Positions 9,288 to 18,082 of a stretch of 41,480 bases of DNA are shown here, piece by piece. Location of the stretch: NCBI GenBank assembly GCA_030040265.1, contig JASHUB010000003.1, forward strand, positions 1 to 41,480, read 5' to 3'. The notes under the pieces are model-generated. The model did no database searches. It had not been told where the DNA came from and saw only the letters and a program-made list of their open reading frames with translations. This DNA comes from Microcaldota archaeon. GTDB lineage: Archaea > Micrarchaeota > Micrarchaeia > Micrarchaeales > CABMGC01. The position numbers were made by a program, and so were the translations under genes. How positions within the stretch are numbered: the stretch's first letter is position 1; each line of letters opens with the position of its first letter.

Positions 9288-9419
9288 TTGATACACGAAG
9301 TAAAACCAATCGACCACAGGCCAGGACCTCACCCGCCGCAGCCGCCGCTGCCGACTCCGTTCGGCGAGAGGCTGACAACGAGCGGGAGGGTCTCCGCACT
9401 GCGAGCTGTCAAGCGCTGA
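9288..9419 (+). CDS. Possible 43-aa proline-rich small protein (TTG start)
   Basis: TTG ATA CAC ... TGA gives MIHEVKPIDHRPGPHPPQPPLPTPFGERLTTSGRVSALRAVKR; TATA-like TTTTAAATA at about 9248-9256. Confidence 0.3.
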   Translation: MIHEVKPIDHRPGPHPPQPPLPTPFGERLTTSGRVSALRAVKR

Positions 9420-9482
9420 ACCCGCACATGTGCCGTGATAATTTCATCGCGGCTATGTGATATGCTCCCTTTCCATCGGGAA

Positions 9483-9521
9483 ACCGAAACCTCTTTATAC
9501 CAGACCGAAACAAAACCGAAA
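9483..9521 (+). promoter_or_regulatory. Three direct ACCGAAA motifs upstream of HTH gene
   Basis: ACCGAAA at 9483-9489, 9504-9510 and 9515-9521 (spacings 21 and 11 bp); TATA-like CATATAAATAG at 9532-9542. Confidence 0.55.
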
Positions 9522-9573
9522 TGCGAGCCAGCATATAAATAGCTTTTAGGAGAGATAGAATCGGGGACATTTT

Positions 9574-11169
9574 ATGGGAAAGACCCTGGAAACAAAGAAC
9601 AGGATAATCGAACTGCTTAGAAACAAGGAGATGACGCCGACAGAGATCAGCGAGGCGCTCCACCTGGTGCCATCAACGGTGAGCCAGCACCTAAGGGAAC
9701 TCCGCGACATAGGCGTTCTCCACGAGGTGCCGAACCCCCACTTCCACAACACCAAGACATTCAGGCTTGCCCAGGACTACAACCCAGCGATGCTGGAGCG
9801 TGGTCAGAGGATAAGCGCCGCAAGCAAGTTCAACCCAAGGATCGCACTCGGCGCGATACTCGTTCTTGCGGTGATAGGCGTGCTTGCATACGAACTGAGC
9901 ACCACTACCTCCATCCTCGGCGCTGGGACAAGCTCGCTCCCGGTTCTGCTGACAGACCCGCCCCAGGTGCCGAATGGGACCACTGCCCTGACACTATACT
10001 ATAATGGGGTAGCGCTTCACACGGCCGGACACTCGAACAGCACCGGCTTCCTAAGGATAAACGAGTCGGGCTCGGTCGACCTGCTCAGCCTGGTCAACAC
10101 GACCGACGTGCTGGCGCTGGCCAAGGTAAACTCCACGGCGCAGTTCGATGCGGTTGCGATATTCGTATCCAAGGCCACGATGACGCTGGACAACGAGACT
10201 TACAACGTGACCGTACCTGGAGACGTAATACTGATAAGGCTGAACCAGACGCTCAACGCATCGTCAGGCGGCGCTCTGGTGGACTTCAACCCCACGGTCG
10301 TGCAGGTCTACGGCGCTAACGGCAGCAGCTTCGTCCTCGTGCCTTCCGGGGTAGCGCTCGCTCTAAGCAAGGGCGCTATCGGCTCAGGACTTAGGATAGG
10401 CGCCATAAACCAACTGACGCCGCCGCTCAGGGCCGGCGTCGCCTATGCTCGGGCAAGGTCGAACGATTCAATAACCGGCGCCAGCGTAAGCATCAATGGC
10501 GACAACGAGACCATATCTGTCACTGTCAAGGACACCGGCAACAGCTCCATGGTCCTCAGGAACGTCCTGGTCTACGGCTTCATGCGCGCTGTAGGCAACT
10601 ACTCTTACACCGGTAACTACCGGGGCAACTACACGTTCCCGCGCAACGGCACTTCGCACACGCCCTTCCCTTACAACGGGGCATACAACGGCGTGTTCAA
10701 CGGCACCGGCCAGTTCCCTTCAAGGAACGGGATACGGCAGCAGCTCCCGAGAAACGGGGTGCAGCAGTTCCCGCCCAACGGACAGCCAGGCATGCCGTTC
10801 GGGCAACTGCCGCCTCCGATACGCGACAACGTGCAGGCTGCAATACAACAGTACACCAAGCTGAACGCCAGCTCCGGCGAGTATAACAGCTACGTCAACC
10901 AGACGCTGCTCTTCGAGGCCAACTACTACCACATGCTCTCGTTCAGCGTCGGGAGCAATGGAACGCTTTCCCTGCCGAAGTCGTTTAGTGACATTGAGGC
11001 CGCAGGTTATACGCTGTCCCCAGGACAGTCAGTGACCCTCGTCTACAACGGCACGATAAACGTCCGGGACTCCAGGCTTGCGGCTGTAATGATACCTAAC
11101 GCAAGCTACCAGATAGTGGTGACTGGAGAGGGCAACGGCTTCGCCGCAACCACCGTCACCGCAACGTAA
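9574..11169 (+). CDS. ArsR-like HTH protein with TM segment and extracytoplasmic DUF4382-like domain
   Basis: 531 aa; HTH (NRIIELLRNKEMTPTEISEALHLVPSTVSQHLRELRDIGVLHEV), TM (IALGAILVLAVIGVLAYEL), then LLTDPPQVPNGTTALTLYYNGVALH... and an Asn/Gly/Pro-rich linker. Confidence 0.8.
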   Translation: MGKTLETKNRIIELLRNKEMTPTEISEALHLVPSTVSQHLRELRDIGVLHEVPNPHFHNTKTFRLAQDYNPAMLERGQRISAASKFNPRIALGAILVLAVIGVLAYELSTTTSILGAGTSSLPVLLTDPPQVPNGTTALTLYYNGVALHTAGHSNSTGFLRINESGSVDLLSLVNTTDVLALAKVNSTAQFDAVAIFVSKATMTLDNETYNVTVPGDVILIRLNQTLNASSGGALVDFNPTVVQVYGANGSSFVLVPSGVALALSKGAIGSGLRIGAINQLTPPLRAGVAYARARSNDSITGASVSINGDNETISVTVKDTGNSSMVLRNVLVYGFMRAVGNYSYTGNYRGNYTFPRNGTSHTPFPYNGAYNGVFNGTGQFPSRNGIRQQLPRNGVQQFPPNGQPGMPFGQLPPPIRDNVQAAIQQYTKLNASSGEYNSYVNQTLLFEANYYHMLSFSVGSNGTLSLPKSFSDIEAAGYTLSPGQSVTLVYNGTINVRDSRLAAVMIPNASYQIVVTGEGNGFAATTVTAT

Positions 11170-11224
11170 GCTGCGCGGCGAAAGCGCTTAATAGGTTGGC
11201 GGGCCAAGACAGCATAGTGGTCAC

Positions 11225-11542
11225 ATGACTAGATACGGCATCGGACTCAAAACAAACGACATCCCGGAAGACCAGCCCATAAGGGTGGACCTTGGAGAGG
11301 GAAGCATAGTGATAATCAAGCACGCCGGGCAGCTGCACGGCATGTCATCGAGCTGCACCCACGCAGGCGGCCCATTGGAAGACGGCCAGGTCGAAGGAGG
11401 GGAGCTGGTCTGCCCGATACACGGCGCGCGTTTCGACGTGAAGTCTGGCGCCGCTAACATGAGTGCGCAGCAGACGTCGGACGTGCAGACGTACAAAGTA
11501 GAAGCCGATCCTGCGACCGGAGAAGTAATGATAGAGGCCTGA
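11225..11542 (+). CDS. Rieske-type [2Fe-2S] ferredoxin-like protein
   Basis: 105 aa; CTHAGGPL (CxH) and CPIHGARFD (CxxH) ligand motifs. Confidence 0.88.
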   Translation: MTRYGIGLKTNDIPEDQPIRVDLGEGSIVIIKHAGQLHGMSSSCTHAGGPLEDGQVEGGELVCPIHGARFDVKSGAANMSAQQTSDVQTYKVEADPATGEVMIEA

Positions 11543-11548
11543 TCCTTA

Positions 11549-13066
11549 TTACCTGACGCCGACCCTTACCCTAGGTGCGGCAGCAGGCGCAGGATCACGG
11601 ACAACGTCTTTCACCAGCACCGCCATGTCCCTATTCATGAAACCGCCGGCGCCGATCGGCACCGCCATGGTGAGCGGAACCGTCCTGAACACTGTCATGA
11701 AGACGGCTGCTGACGCAGCAATCTCCACCGCCTTGGTGGCCGGGGAAGGCGTCCTGTTCTCGTTGCGCGGCGCAAAGGCATTCTCTCCGGCGCGCCCGGC
11801 CTGCAGCCCCGGCGCCTCAGTGCGGTGCCTCTGCTTCTCGATGGTTACCATCGGTGTCTCGTTGGGCATCGCCGCGACAACGGTCTCGAGATGAAGCTCC
11901 TTGTAAATGCTGACAAAGCCCGTCTCCGGCGCGATGCTGACCCTGCCCTTGAGCATCGTCAGCGTCACCGGGTCGCGCCACTCCGGTATCGAGACCTTGT
12001 TGTTGGCCTGTAAGTATGATTCTACCATCGGAAGCGGGATGCTCACCTCCTTGCTTATCCTCTTGTCGCTCTGCCCCGCGCTATTCCTGCCAATCACTTC
12101 GAGCGCTGCCGGCTCGAGGAACCTCTCAGGATGCCTCTGCTTTTCCATCTCATAGGCCTTCTGGCTGCCCGGCTGGGCAACCGAAAGGCGTGCACTCTCC
12201 TGCTCAAGCTCGTACCTGTGCTGCAGCGCAGCCGCGACGAACGTGTACCTGCTGTCGCCTATGTAAAGAGTCTCCGAGTGCATCTTGCTCGCCTTGGGCG
12301 AGACGTGCCTGGCAAGCAGCGGCTCCCACTCCTGGACCGCTTCATGCGCCGGCTTAGCGACGAAGGCGAACGGGACCTCGTATATGAACCTCTGCTTCGG
12401 ACGCTGGATCGAGGGAACGGGACCCTGCGCAGGCGCATGTTCTCTCTGCGCCGCTGGGCCCTTCCCCATGTGTTCCCTCACCAAAGGCAGTGGTATCTGG
12501 AAGTATAGCGCGATGGACTTGTCGCTCCAGCCCTCTCCCGCCTTTCTCAGCACGGCCTGGTGTATAAGGCCGCCCATGTCGACCCTTGATGTCGCACCAT
12601 GCTGCGTGAGCGGCACTGCCACCGGAGCGTCGGCGGGTCTCGTCCTGACCGAACCGAGGTCTACAGGAAGGAAAGAGCCCTTCTCCTTCCGCTCCTTTAT
12701 CTTCTTTATCATCATGTGGTGCGTCTCCTCGGGGCGCCTGGGGTTCGCCGCAGGCCCCTTGCCGTCGCTCCTGTCGTTTCCGAAAGCGGTGAGCGGCGCT
12801 GCTATGGAAAATGGCTTTGCGATCGCCGAGGCCCAGCGGCCAGGCATCGTCTCAAGATCAGAAGATATATCGGCGCCGTAGGAAAGCCTCATGGCCTCTA
12901 TTGAGCGTTCGCTACCCTGCTTCGCTCTCAGAGCCGCCGGCGACCTTGCAGTAGCCGCCACCATCCTCGCCCTTGCCGCTCTCCTCCGCACGACTCTGGA
13001 AGCAGATGTGTCACTTGTTACACGCCTATAACTTCCTTTGCTCATGGGAACCCCCATTAGTTCCAA
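11549..13066 (-). CDS. Uncharacterised protein with two internal HTH-like repeats
   Basis: 505 aa; repeated segments GEGWSDKSIALYFQIPLPLVREHM and SAGQSDKRISKEVSIPLPMVESYL. Confidence 0.65.
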   Translation of the reverse strand: MELMGVPMSKGSYRRVTSDTSASRVVRRRAARARMVAATARSPAALRAKQGSERSIEAMRLSYGADISSDLETMPGRWASAIAKPFSIAAPLTAFGNDRSDGKGPAANPRRPEETHHMMIKKIKERKEKGSFLPVDLGSVRTRPADAPVAVPLTQHGATSRVDMGGLIHQAVLRKAGEGWSDKSIALYFQIPLPLVREHMGKGPAAQREHAPAQGPVPSIQRPKQRFIYEVPFAFVAKPAHEAVQEWEPLLARHVSPKASKMHSETLYIGDSRYTFVAAALQHRYELEQESARLSVAQPGSQKAYEMEKQRHPERFLEPAALEVIGRNSAGQSDKRISKEVSIPLPMVESYLQANNKVSIPEWRDPVTLTMLKGRVSIAPETGFVSIYKELHLETVVAAMPNETPMVTIEKQRHRTEAPGLQAGRAGENAFAPRNENRTPSPATKAVEIAASAAVFMTVFRTVPLTMAVPIGAGGFMNRDMAVLVKDVVRDPAPAAAPRVRVGVR

Positions 13067-13173
13067 ATCTATTGGAGGTTTACTTGTTTATATACGCGAT
13101 TGGGGTTTTGTTCAAAAGCGAATCCGCGCGCATGAGCATATAAAAGGATGACCCTCCAAATATCGTTGATGCT

Positions 13174-14229
13174 ATGTCTCTGCTAAAAAGCACCTCTCAG
13201 ATGAAGGCGGTCGTCTTCGAGAAGTTCGGCGGTCCTGAAGTCCTGCAGGTGCAACAGGTAGCGAAGCCAGAGCCGAAGCGCGGCGAGGTGCGCGTCAGGG
13301 TCCGCGCTGCAGGGATAAACATGCTAGACAGCTTCATCAGGTCCGAGCCTGCGCCGTGGGTGAAGGTGCCCCACATACTGGGCAGCGACATATCCGGAGA
13401 GGTCGACGCCATCGGCGACGCGGTCTACGACTGGAAGCCGGGGCAGGAGGTGATACTCTATCCGCTCATAACCTGCGGCATATGCGAGCTCTGCAAGAGC
13501 GGCGATGAGAACCAGTGCCAGGAGCGCAAGGTCATTGGAGACCAGACGAACGGCGGCTACGCCGAATACATAGTCGTGCCGGAGAGGAACCTCATCAAGA
13601 AGCCTGAGAGGCTGAGCCACGAGGAGGCAGCGACGATACCGCTCGCATTCACCACCGCGTACCACATGATATTCAACAGGGGCAAGCTGAAACCAGGAGA
13701 GCGCGCTCTGGTCATGGGGGGCAGCGGCGGAGTCGGTTCTGCGGCCGTCCAATTGTGCAAGGTCGCAGGGGCATGGGTCGCCACCACCGTGGGCAGCGAC
13801 GCGAAAGCCAGGCAGGCGAAAGAGATAGGCGCCGACGCTGTGTTCCTCCACGGCGAGGACAAATGGCAGGAGAAGGTGCTGAAGGCGACCGAGGATAACG
13901 GCGTAGACCTAGTCATAGAGCACATGGGCGGCAGGTTCACCGAAGCGGCGATAGACGCCATGGCGAGAAAGGGAAGGATGGTCGCGATAGGCTCGACCGC
14001 TGGCAACGAGCTGAAGCTGCGCCTCGACAAGTTCTACCAGAAGCAGCTCTCGCTGCTGGGCAGTTACGTGGGCGTGAAGGCCGAGCTGCAGTCCGTTGTG
14101 AAGCTCTTCGAGTCCAACAATGTCAAGCCGCTGGTCGACAAGTCGTTCTCGCTGGACAAGGCAGCAGACGCGCACAAATATCTTGCAAAGAGGGAGCACT
14201 TCGGGAAGGTCGTGCTCAAGGTAAAGTGA
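13174..14229 (+). CDS. Medium-chain dehydrogenase/reductase, zinc-type or quinone oxidoreductase-like
   Basis: 351 aa; MKAVVFEKFGGPEVLQV, CGICELCKSGDENQC, VMGGSGGVGSAAVQLCK; TATA-like ATATAAAAG ~30 nt upstream. Confidence 0.9.
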   Translation: MSLLKSTSQMKAVVFEKFGGPEVLQVQQVAKPEPKRGEVRVRVRAAGINMLDSFIRSEPAPWVKVPHILGSDISGEVDAIGDAVYDWKPGQEVILYPLITCGICELCKSGDENQCQERKVIGDQTNGGYAEYIVVPERNLIKKPERLSHEEAATIPLAFTTAYHMIFNRGKLKPGERALVMGGSGGVGSAAVQLCKVAGAWVATTVGSDAKARQAKEIGADAVFLHGEDKWQEKVLKATEDNGVDLVIEHMGGRFTEAAIDAMARKGRMVAIGSTAGNELKLRLDKFYQKQLSLLGSYVGVKAELQSVVKLFESNNVKPLVDKSFSLDKAADAHKYLAKREHFGKVVLKVK

Positions 14230-14890
14230 CAGGACCAGAATCTTCAAACGGGCTTCTCTGGCACTCTGCCAGTATCCGCTCCAATACCTCTGCGCTGAAC
14301 ATCGACTGGGGATCCCTGCCCACTCGCTCGGGTTTCGCCCACAAGGCTACTTGCTCCCCAGGTTCGATGCCTAGATCCACTCCCTGATCATGAGAAAGCG
14401 TGATTCCACGGAATACCTCTGAAATAGCGTCGACGTTGAAGTTGCGCCATCCCTTCAAAAGAAGCTCGAACATGGTCGGGTCCACGCGAACCTCTGCCAT
14501 CTCCCTCTCTCCGTCTTTGTTCCTCCTGCCGGTCCAGATCAGCAGCCTCAGCTCGGCCTCCTTTGCCATGTGCTTCAGGAACGCCGCCTGCCTTATCATG
14601 ATCTCCCCGCGCGTCTCAGGCTTGTCTCTGGTGCTGCCCCTCCGTATGTCGTAAAGACCTTCGGGTATCTGCGAGTTCCACGTGAAGGCGGTGGGCACTG
14701 AGCCGACGAAATCGATGCCCGCACAGACGTGCGTCTGGACAGGTGATTGCTGTCCAACGGTAAACGTGTTGGCATACCTGAACACCAGGCCATCGCTCGT
14801 CACGGTGCCGCACGGATATGTCCTCTTCTCGAGCGGGGTCTCCAGGAGGCTAACGCTCGCCACTCCGAATGACTGTCTAACTGGCGCCAT
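14216..14890 (-). CDS. Hypothetical protein
   Basis: 224-aa ORF with a plausible minus-strand promoter upstream; no recognised family. Confidence 0.6.
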   Translation of the reverse strand: MAPVRQSFGVASVSLLETPLEKRTYPCGTVTSDGLVFRYANTFTVGQQSPVQTHVCAGIDFVGSVPTAFTWNSQIPEGLYDIRRGSTRDKPETRGEIMIRQAAFLKHMAKEAELRLLIWTGRRNKDGEREMAEVRVDPTMFELLLKGWRNFNVDAISEVFRGITLSHDQGVDLGIEPGEQVALWAKPERVGRDPQSMFSAEVLERILAECQRSPFEDSGPVTLP

Positions 14891-14990
14891 GAGCCATCGT
14901 ACGATTCCCGAGTATAAATATTTTGAGAGGAGAAGGTTGAATGCCGTTCAGCATCTGGAAATAAAATTGAATATTCTTCAAGATTATGGC

Positions 14991-15647
14991 TTAGTCGCTT
15001 CCGAATATCTTCTTCTTGAAAGCGGCTCTTTTTCCCTTGTCATGCTTGATCTCAGCCAGGTCTGAAATCACGTTCCGCCACATCTTTGTCGTCTTAGCGA
15101 GGAACTCGTCTACGCTTACCGGCACTACATCAATCTTCTCGCCCCACGCCTCCAGACGCTGCTCCGAAGTCCTTTTGCAATCTCGCGCCAGGAACCAGTA
15201 CGTATTTGTATTCACTTTCCATCTGGGCCCTTCTGTGCCAAAGAGAACCCAGTCTTTTGACGTGTATCCTGTCTCTTCAAGCAGTTCGCGTTTCGCACCA
15301 TGGAGGGGAGACTCTCCCGTCCCTATCCGGCCCCCAGGTAAGCCCCAGAATGGGAGCTTTATTCCAGGCTGCATCTCCCTGAGCATGAGTATCTTCCCGT
15401 CAGCAACCGCTATGATATTCGCTACGTTAGGCTTGGTCGCCAGCTCAAAAGTTCTGTAGCTGCCGTCGAACACCTTCTGCCTCCACTGGTAGATGCTAAA
15501 TATGACTCCTTTGAACACCCGCTTTGCGTTCTTCGGCAACTTTTGTGTCGCATAGGCAGCTGTCTTCATCGACGCCCTCATCTTCGTTCGCATATTAATA
15601 TGAAAGCTGGCGGATATTTTATGTCTTTCCAAGATTCCCATAGTCAC
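14991..15647 (-). CDS. NUDIX hydrolase
   Basis: 218 aa; Nudix box GRIGTGESPLHGAKRELLEETGY. Confidence 0.88.
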   Translation of the reverse strand: MTMGILERHKISASFHINMRTKMRASMKTAAYATQKLPKNAKRVFKGVIFSIYQWRQKVFDGSYRTFELATKPNVANIIAVADGKILMLREMQPGIKLPFWGLPGGRIGTGESPLHGAKRELLEETGYTSKDWVLFGTEGPRWKVNTNTYWFLARDCKRTSEQRLEAWGEKIDVVPVSVDEFLAKTTKMWRNVISDLAEIKHDKGKRAAFKKKIFGSD

Positions 15648-15672
15648 AGGAATAGGTCAGTTAGCTTAATTT

Positions 15673-15683
15673 TGGCGGGGGCG
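15673..15683 (+). repeat. Att-like direct repeat copy 1, TGGCGGGGGCG
   Basis: Identical in sequence and orientation to 18100-18110, the 3' end of tRNA-Met as read on the plus strand. Confidence 0.5.
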
Positions 15684-15739
15684 TCAGTCCATGTTCAGGG
15701 GCGTTGTAGAGAGTGCTACATACGACGGCAATTAAGGAC

Positions 15740-15774
15740 TATGTGACTACAAAATCTCAGAATGTAGTCACATA
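15740..15774. repeat. Perfect 12-bp inverted repeat TATGTGACTACA-N11-TGTAGTCACATA directly after the fic stop codon
   Basis: Arms 15740-15751 and 15763-15774, 11-nt loop; fic stop codon is at 15775-15777. Confidence 0.85.
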
Positions 15775-16719
15775 TCATTTTAGTATCCTTTTCAGTCGCC
15801 TATACTCCTTTAGCAGCAGATCTATTGTTGGCTTAATGTTCCCGTTGTGTTCATATTCCTGCAGCGCTTTGTAATACTCCGAACGGTTTTTCAGCTCTAT
15901 ATTCACTGGAGGTAGCCCGTGCTTTAGCAGGATATTTATCAGAAGCAGCCTTCCGACCCTCCCATTTCCATCCCTGAAAGGGTGTATATTCTCAAACTGA
16001 TTATGCATAACTGCCGCAAGCACCAAAGGAGGATATTCATTCTTGTATTCGTTGTACCATTTTATCAGATTCTTTAGAAGTAAAGTAATATTTTGCGATG
16101 GCGCACCGCGATGGACTATTTCCCGGGCTGCATTCATGACCGCCACTTCTTCTCCTAGTTTTCTAAAATGCCCTGCATATTCTTTAGAATTCCTGAAAAC
16201 AAGCCTATGCAGCTCAAGCATTAGCTCAAGTGAAATGTGTACCTTCGTTTCGCGGACGTATTTTACCGCCTCCGATACTCCCTGCGTTTCTGATATCTCC
16301 TCCTTAGGTTTATCGGGCCATTCGTTCTTCTCTATGATGTTTTTTGCCTCCTTCTGCCCTATTGACGATCCCTCTATGGCATTCGTATCATAGGCAAAGT
16401 TTTCCGTGAATTTTAACCAACCCTTTTCACTAAGGTGTGATAGCTTTATCTTTCCAGCGGGCTTAAGCTTCTTTAGTTCGATTATCTCCTGGCTGGACAA
16501 TACGGTTTGATAAGGATCCGATATCCCCTCTAAGATGGAAAGCTTCTCACGTATCCTAGTCTCCGCATCCCTCCGCTTCTTCTCCAACTCTCTTTTAGAG
16601 AGATTATGACCTAAGTAGACCCTGACTTTACGGATTTTGTCCAGTTTGCGATAAGAGTGCGCCAAATAATAGTGAGTTACCCCTTTTATCTCACGAATTT
16701 CAATATGCATAATACACAT
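15775..16719 (-). CDS. Fic domain protein (predicted AMPylase/NMP transferase, inhibitory-helix type)
   Basis: 314 aa; HPFRDGNGRVGR Fic motif; upstream TNAIEGS fits the (S/T)xxxE(G/N) inhibitory motif. Start could be 16719 or 16710. Confidence 0.92.
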   Translation of the reverse strand: MCIMHIEIREIKGVTHYYLAHSYRKLDKIRKVRVYLGHNLSKRELEKKRRDAETRIREKLSILEGISDPYQTVLSSQEIIELKKLKPAGKIKLSHLSEKGWLKFTENFAYDTNAIEGSSIGQKEAKNIIEKNEWPDKPKEEISETQGVSEAVKYVRETKVHISLELMLELHRLVFRNSKEYAGHFRKLGEEVAVMNAAREIVHRGAPSQNITLLLKNLIKWYNEYKNEYPPLVLAAVMHNQFENIHPFRDGNGRVGRLLLINILLKHGLPPVNIELKNRSEYYKALQEYEHNGNIKPTIDLLLKEYRRLKRILK

Positions 16720-16758
16720 GTGACTACAAAATATAAAGATGTTTCTATATGTGACTAC
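16718..16758 (-). promoter_or_regulatory. Fic promoter/operator region with two ATGTGACTAC copies flanking a TATA-like element
   Basis: ATGTGACTAC at 16718-16727 and 16749-16758 (31-bp period); minus-strand CTTTATATTTTG lies between them. Confidence 0.6.
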
Positions 16759-16816
16759 TTTCCATCATTTGAATTACACTATCACAAAAGTAGCCATATG
16801 GCGGTAAATATCGACA

Positions 16817-16827
16817 TGGCGGGGGCG
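16817..16827 (+). repeat. Att-like direct repeat copy 2, TGGCGGGGGCG
   Basis: 11-bp identity to 15673-15683 and 18100-18110; 12 bp (ATGGCGGGGGCG) with the tRNA copy. Confidence 0.5.
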
Positions 16828-16905
16828 TTCTTTGGTGATGACGAGCCGTGTACCAACGATAGCATTTAATATACTTTGATAGTGATTGATAGTGTCTATC
16901 TCGGC

Positions 16906-16927
16906 AAGTCCACCTAAAAGTCCACCT
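16906..16927 (+). repeat. 10-bp direct repeat AAGTCCACCT x2, 12-bp period
   Basis: AAGTCCACCT at 16906-16915 and 16918-16927. Confidence 0.8.
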
Positions 16928-16966
16928 CAACCGATGTGGTACTGGTATTCGTTAATCTTTTTCGCA

Positions 16967-18022
16967 TCAAGGTCCTAAGATTAGGGCACTGGGCTCGACT
17001 CCCAATGCTACGCTCTTTATCACTTTGTTAGTAGTTGCGTTAATAACAATAAGATTCTCTGATCTCAAATCTGAAACATATACCCTCGTACCGTTTTGGT
17101 TGATTGCAATTGCAGAGTTCACATATTGGTCCGGTAAGGAATAGTTCCCTAGGCTTATGGTGTCAATTACCGTGTTTTCATGCAAACTAATCACGGAGAC
17201 GGTGTTATTTTCACCATTTACCACATATGCGTAGGCGCCATTCGGGGCAATCGCAATGGCATCAGAAAAATTGAAATTTGATATCACGTTCGCGACTTTA
17301 TTTGTTGTTGCATTAAGGACTATAACGGTGTCATTTATACTATCTGGGATGTATACTTCAGCTCCGTTTGGGGTAATCGCTAAACCACTTGCGTATACCT
17401 CAGTATTTATTAAATTTTTAATTGTTTGATTTGTAGTGTTTATAATATAAACACCAGCTGATGCACCAATCCCGCTAGTAGATGTAACGTATGCATCAGC
17501 GCCGTTAGGAGCGATGGCAATCGCATATGCGAATTCTGGCGCCACGATTGTATTAACAACTTTGAACGTGGTGGTATTAATCACTGAGATCGTGCTACCT
17601 TCAAAATCTGTTACATATGCGTATTTGCCGTTTGGCGTGATTGCGACGTTCTGGGGGTCGCCAACTAGACTGATAATGTTGGCGACTTGGTATGTACTCG
17701 TATTTACGACTATGATATTATGGTTTATACCACTGGCGATATAAAGGTAGTCGCCGTTTGGGGTAAAAGAACCGCCACTAACCCCGATATCCCTTTGACT
17801 AATTCCCGAAACTCCAGTATCGTTTAGGCTAATTGTCTTTGCTATTGAGCCGGTAGTGGTGTTTATAATTGTGATTGTGTTGACGCCACCGCTTAGCACG
17901 TATAGGTATTGGCTGGATGGTGGCACTTTTGAGGATTGAGGGGTGACTGCCGTCAATGCTATAATTACAATCACAACTAAAATAACAGCAACTATTGTAA
18001 TTTTCGCCATCTTGTTAACCAT
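16967..18022 (-). CDS. Secreted/membrane-anchored YVTN-type beta-propeller protein
   Basis: 351 aa; N-terminal TM segment then repeated blocks of the form ITPNGKYAYVTDFEGSTISVINTTTFKVVNTI. Confidence 0.9.
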   Translation of the reverse strand: MVNKMAKITIVAVILVVIVIIALTAVTPQSSKVPPSSQYLYVLSGGVNTITIINTTTGSIAKTISLNDTGVSGISQRDIGVSGGSFTPNGDYLYIASGINHNIIVVNTSTYQVANIISLVGDPQNVAITPNGKYAYVTDFEGSTISVINTTTFKVVNTIVAPEFAYAIAIAPNGADAYVTSTSGIGASAGVYIINTTNQTIKNLINTEVYASGLAITPNGAEVYIPDSINDTVIVLNATTNKVANVISNFNFSDAIAIAPNGAYAYVVNGENNTVSVISLHENTVIDTISLGNYSLPDQYVNSAIAINQNGTRVYVSDLRSENLIVINATTNKVIKSVALGVEPSALILGP

Positions 18023-18082
18023 ATAATCTAAAGCTATATGATGTAGGACCTATTTAATATTTGCTCGACTCTGATGGCTGAT

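Noticed and set aside
11625-12904. Several plus-strand ORFs (89-198 aa) opposite the 505-aa gene
   Set aside because: Low-complexity antisense frames; the minus frame contains coherent internal HTH-like repeats and is preferred.
15690-15720. Short hairpin TGTAG-AGAGTG-CTACA near the fic 3' side
   Set aside because: Only 5-bp arms; too weak to call an attC-like or terminator site on its own.
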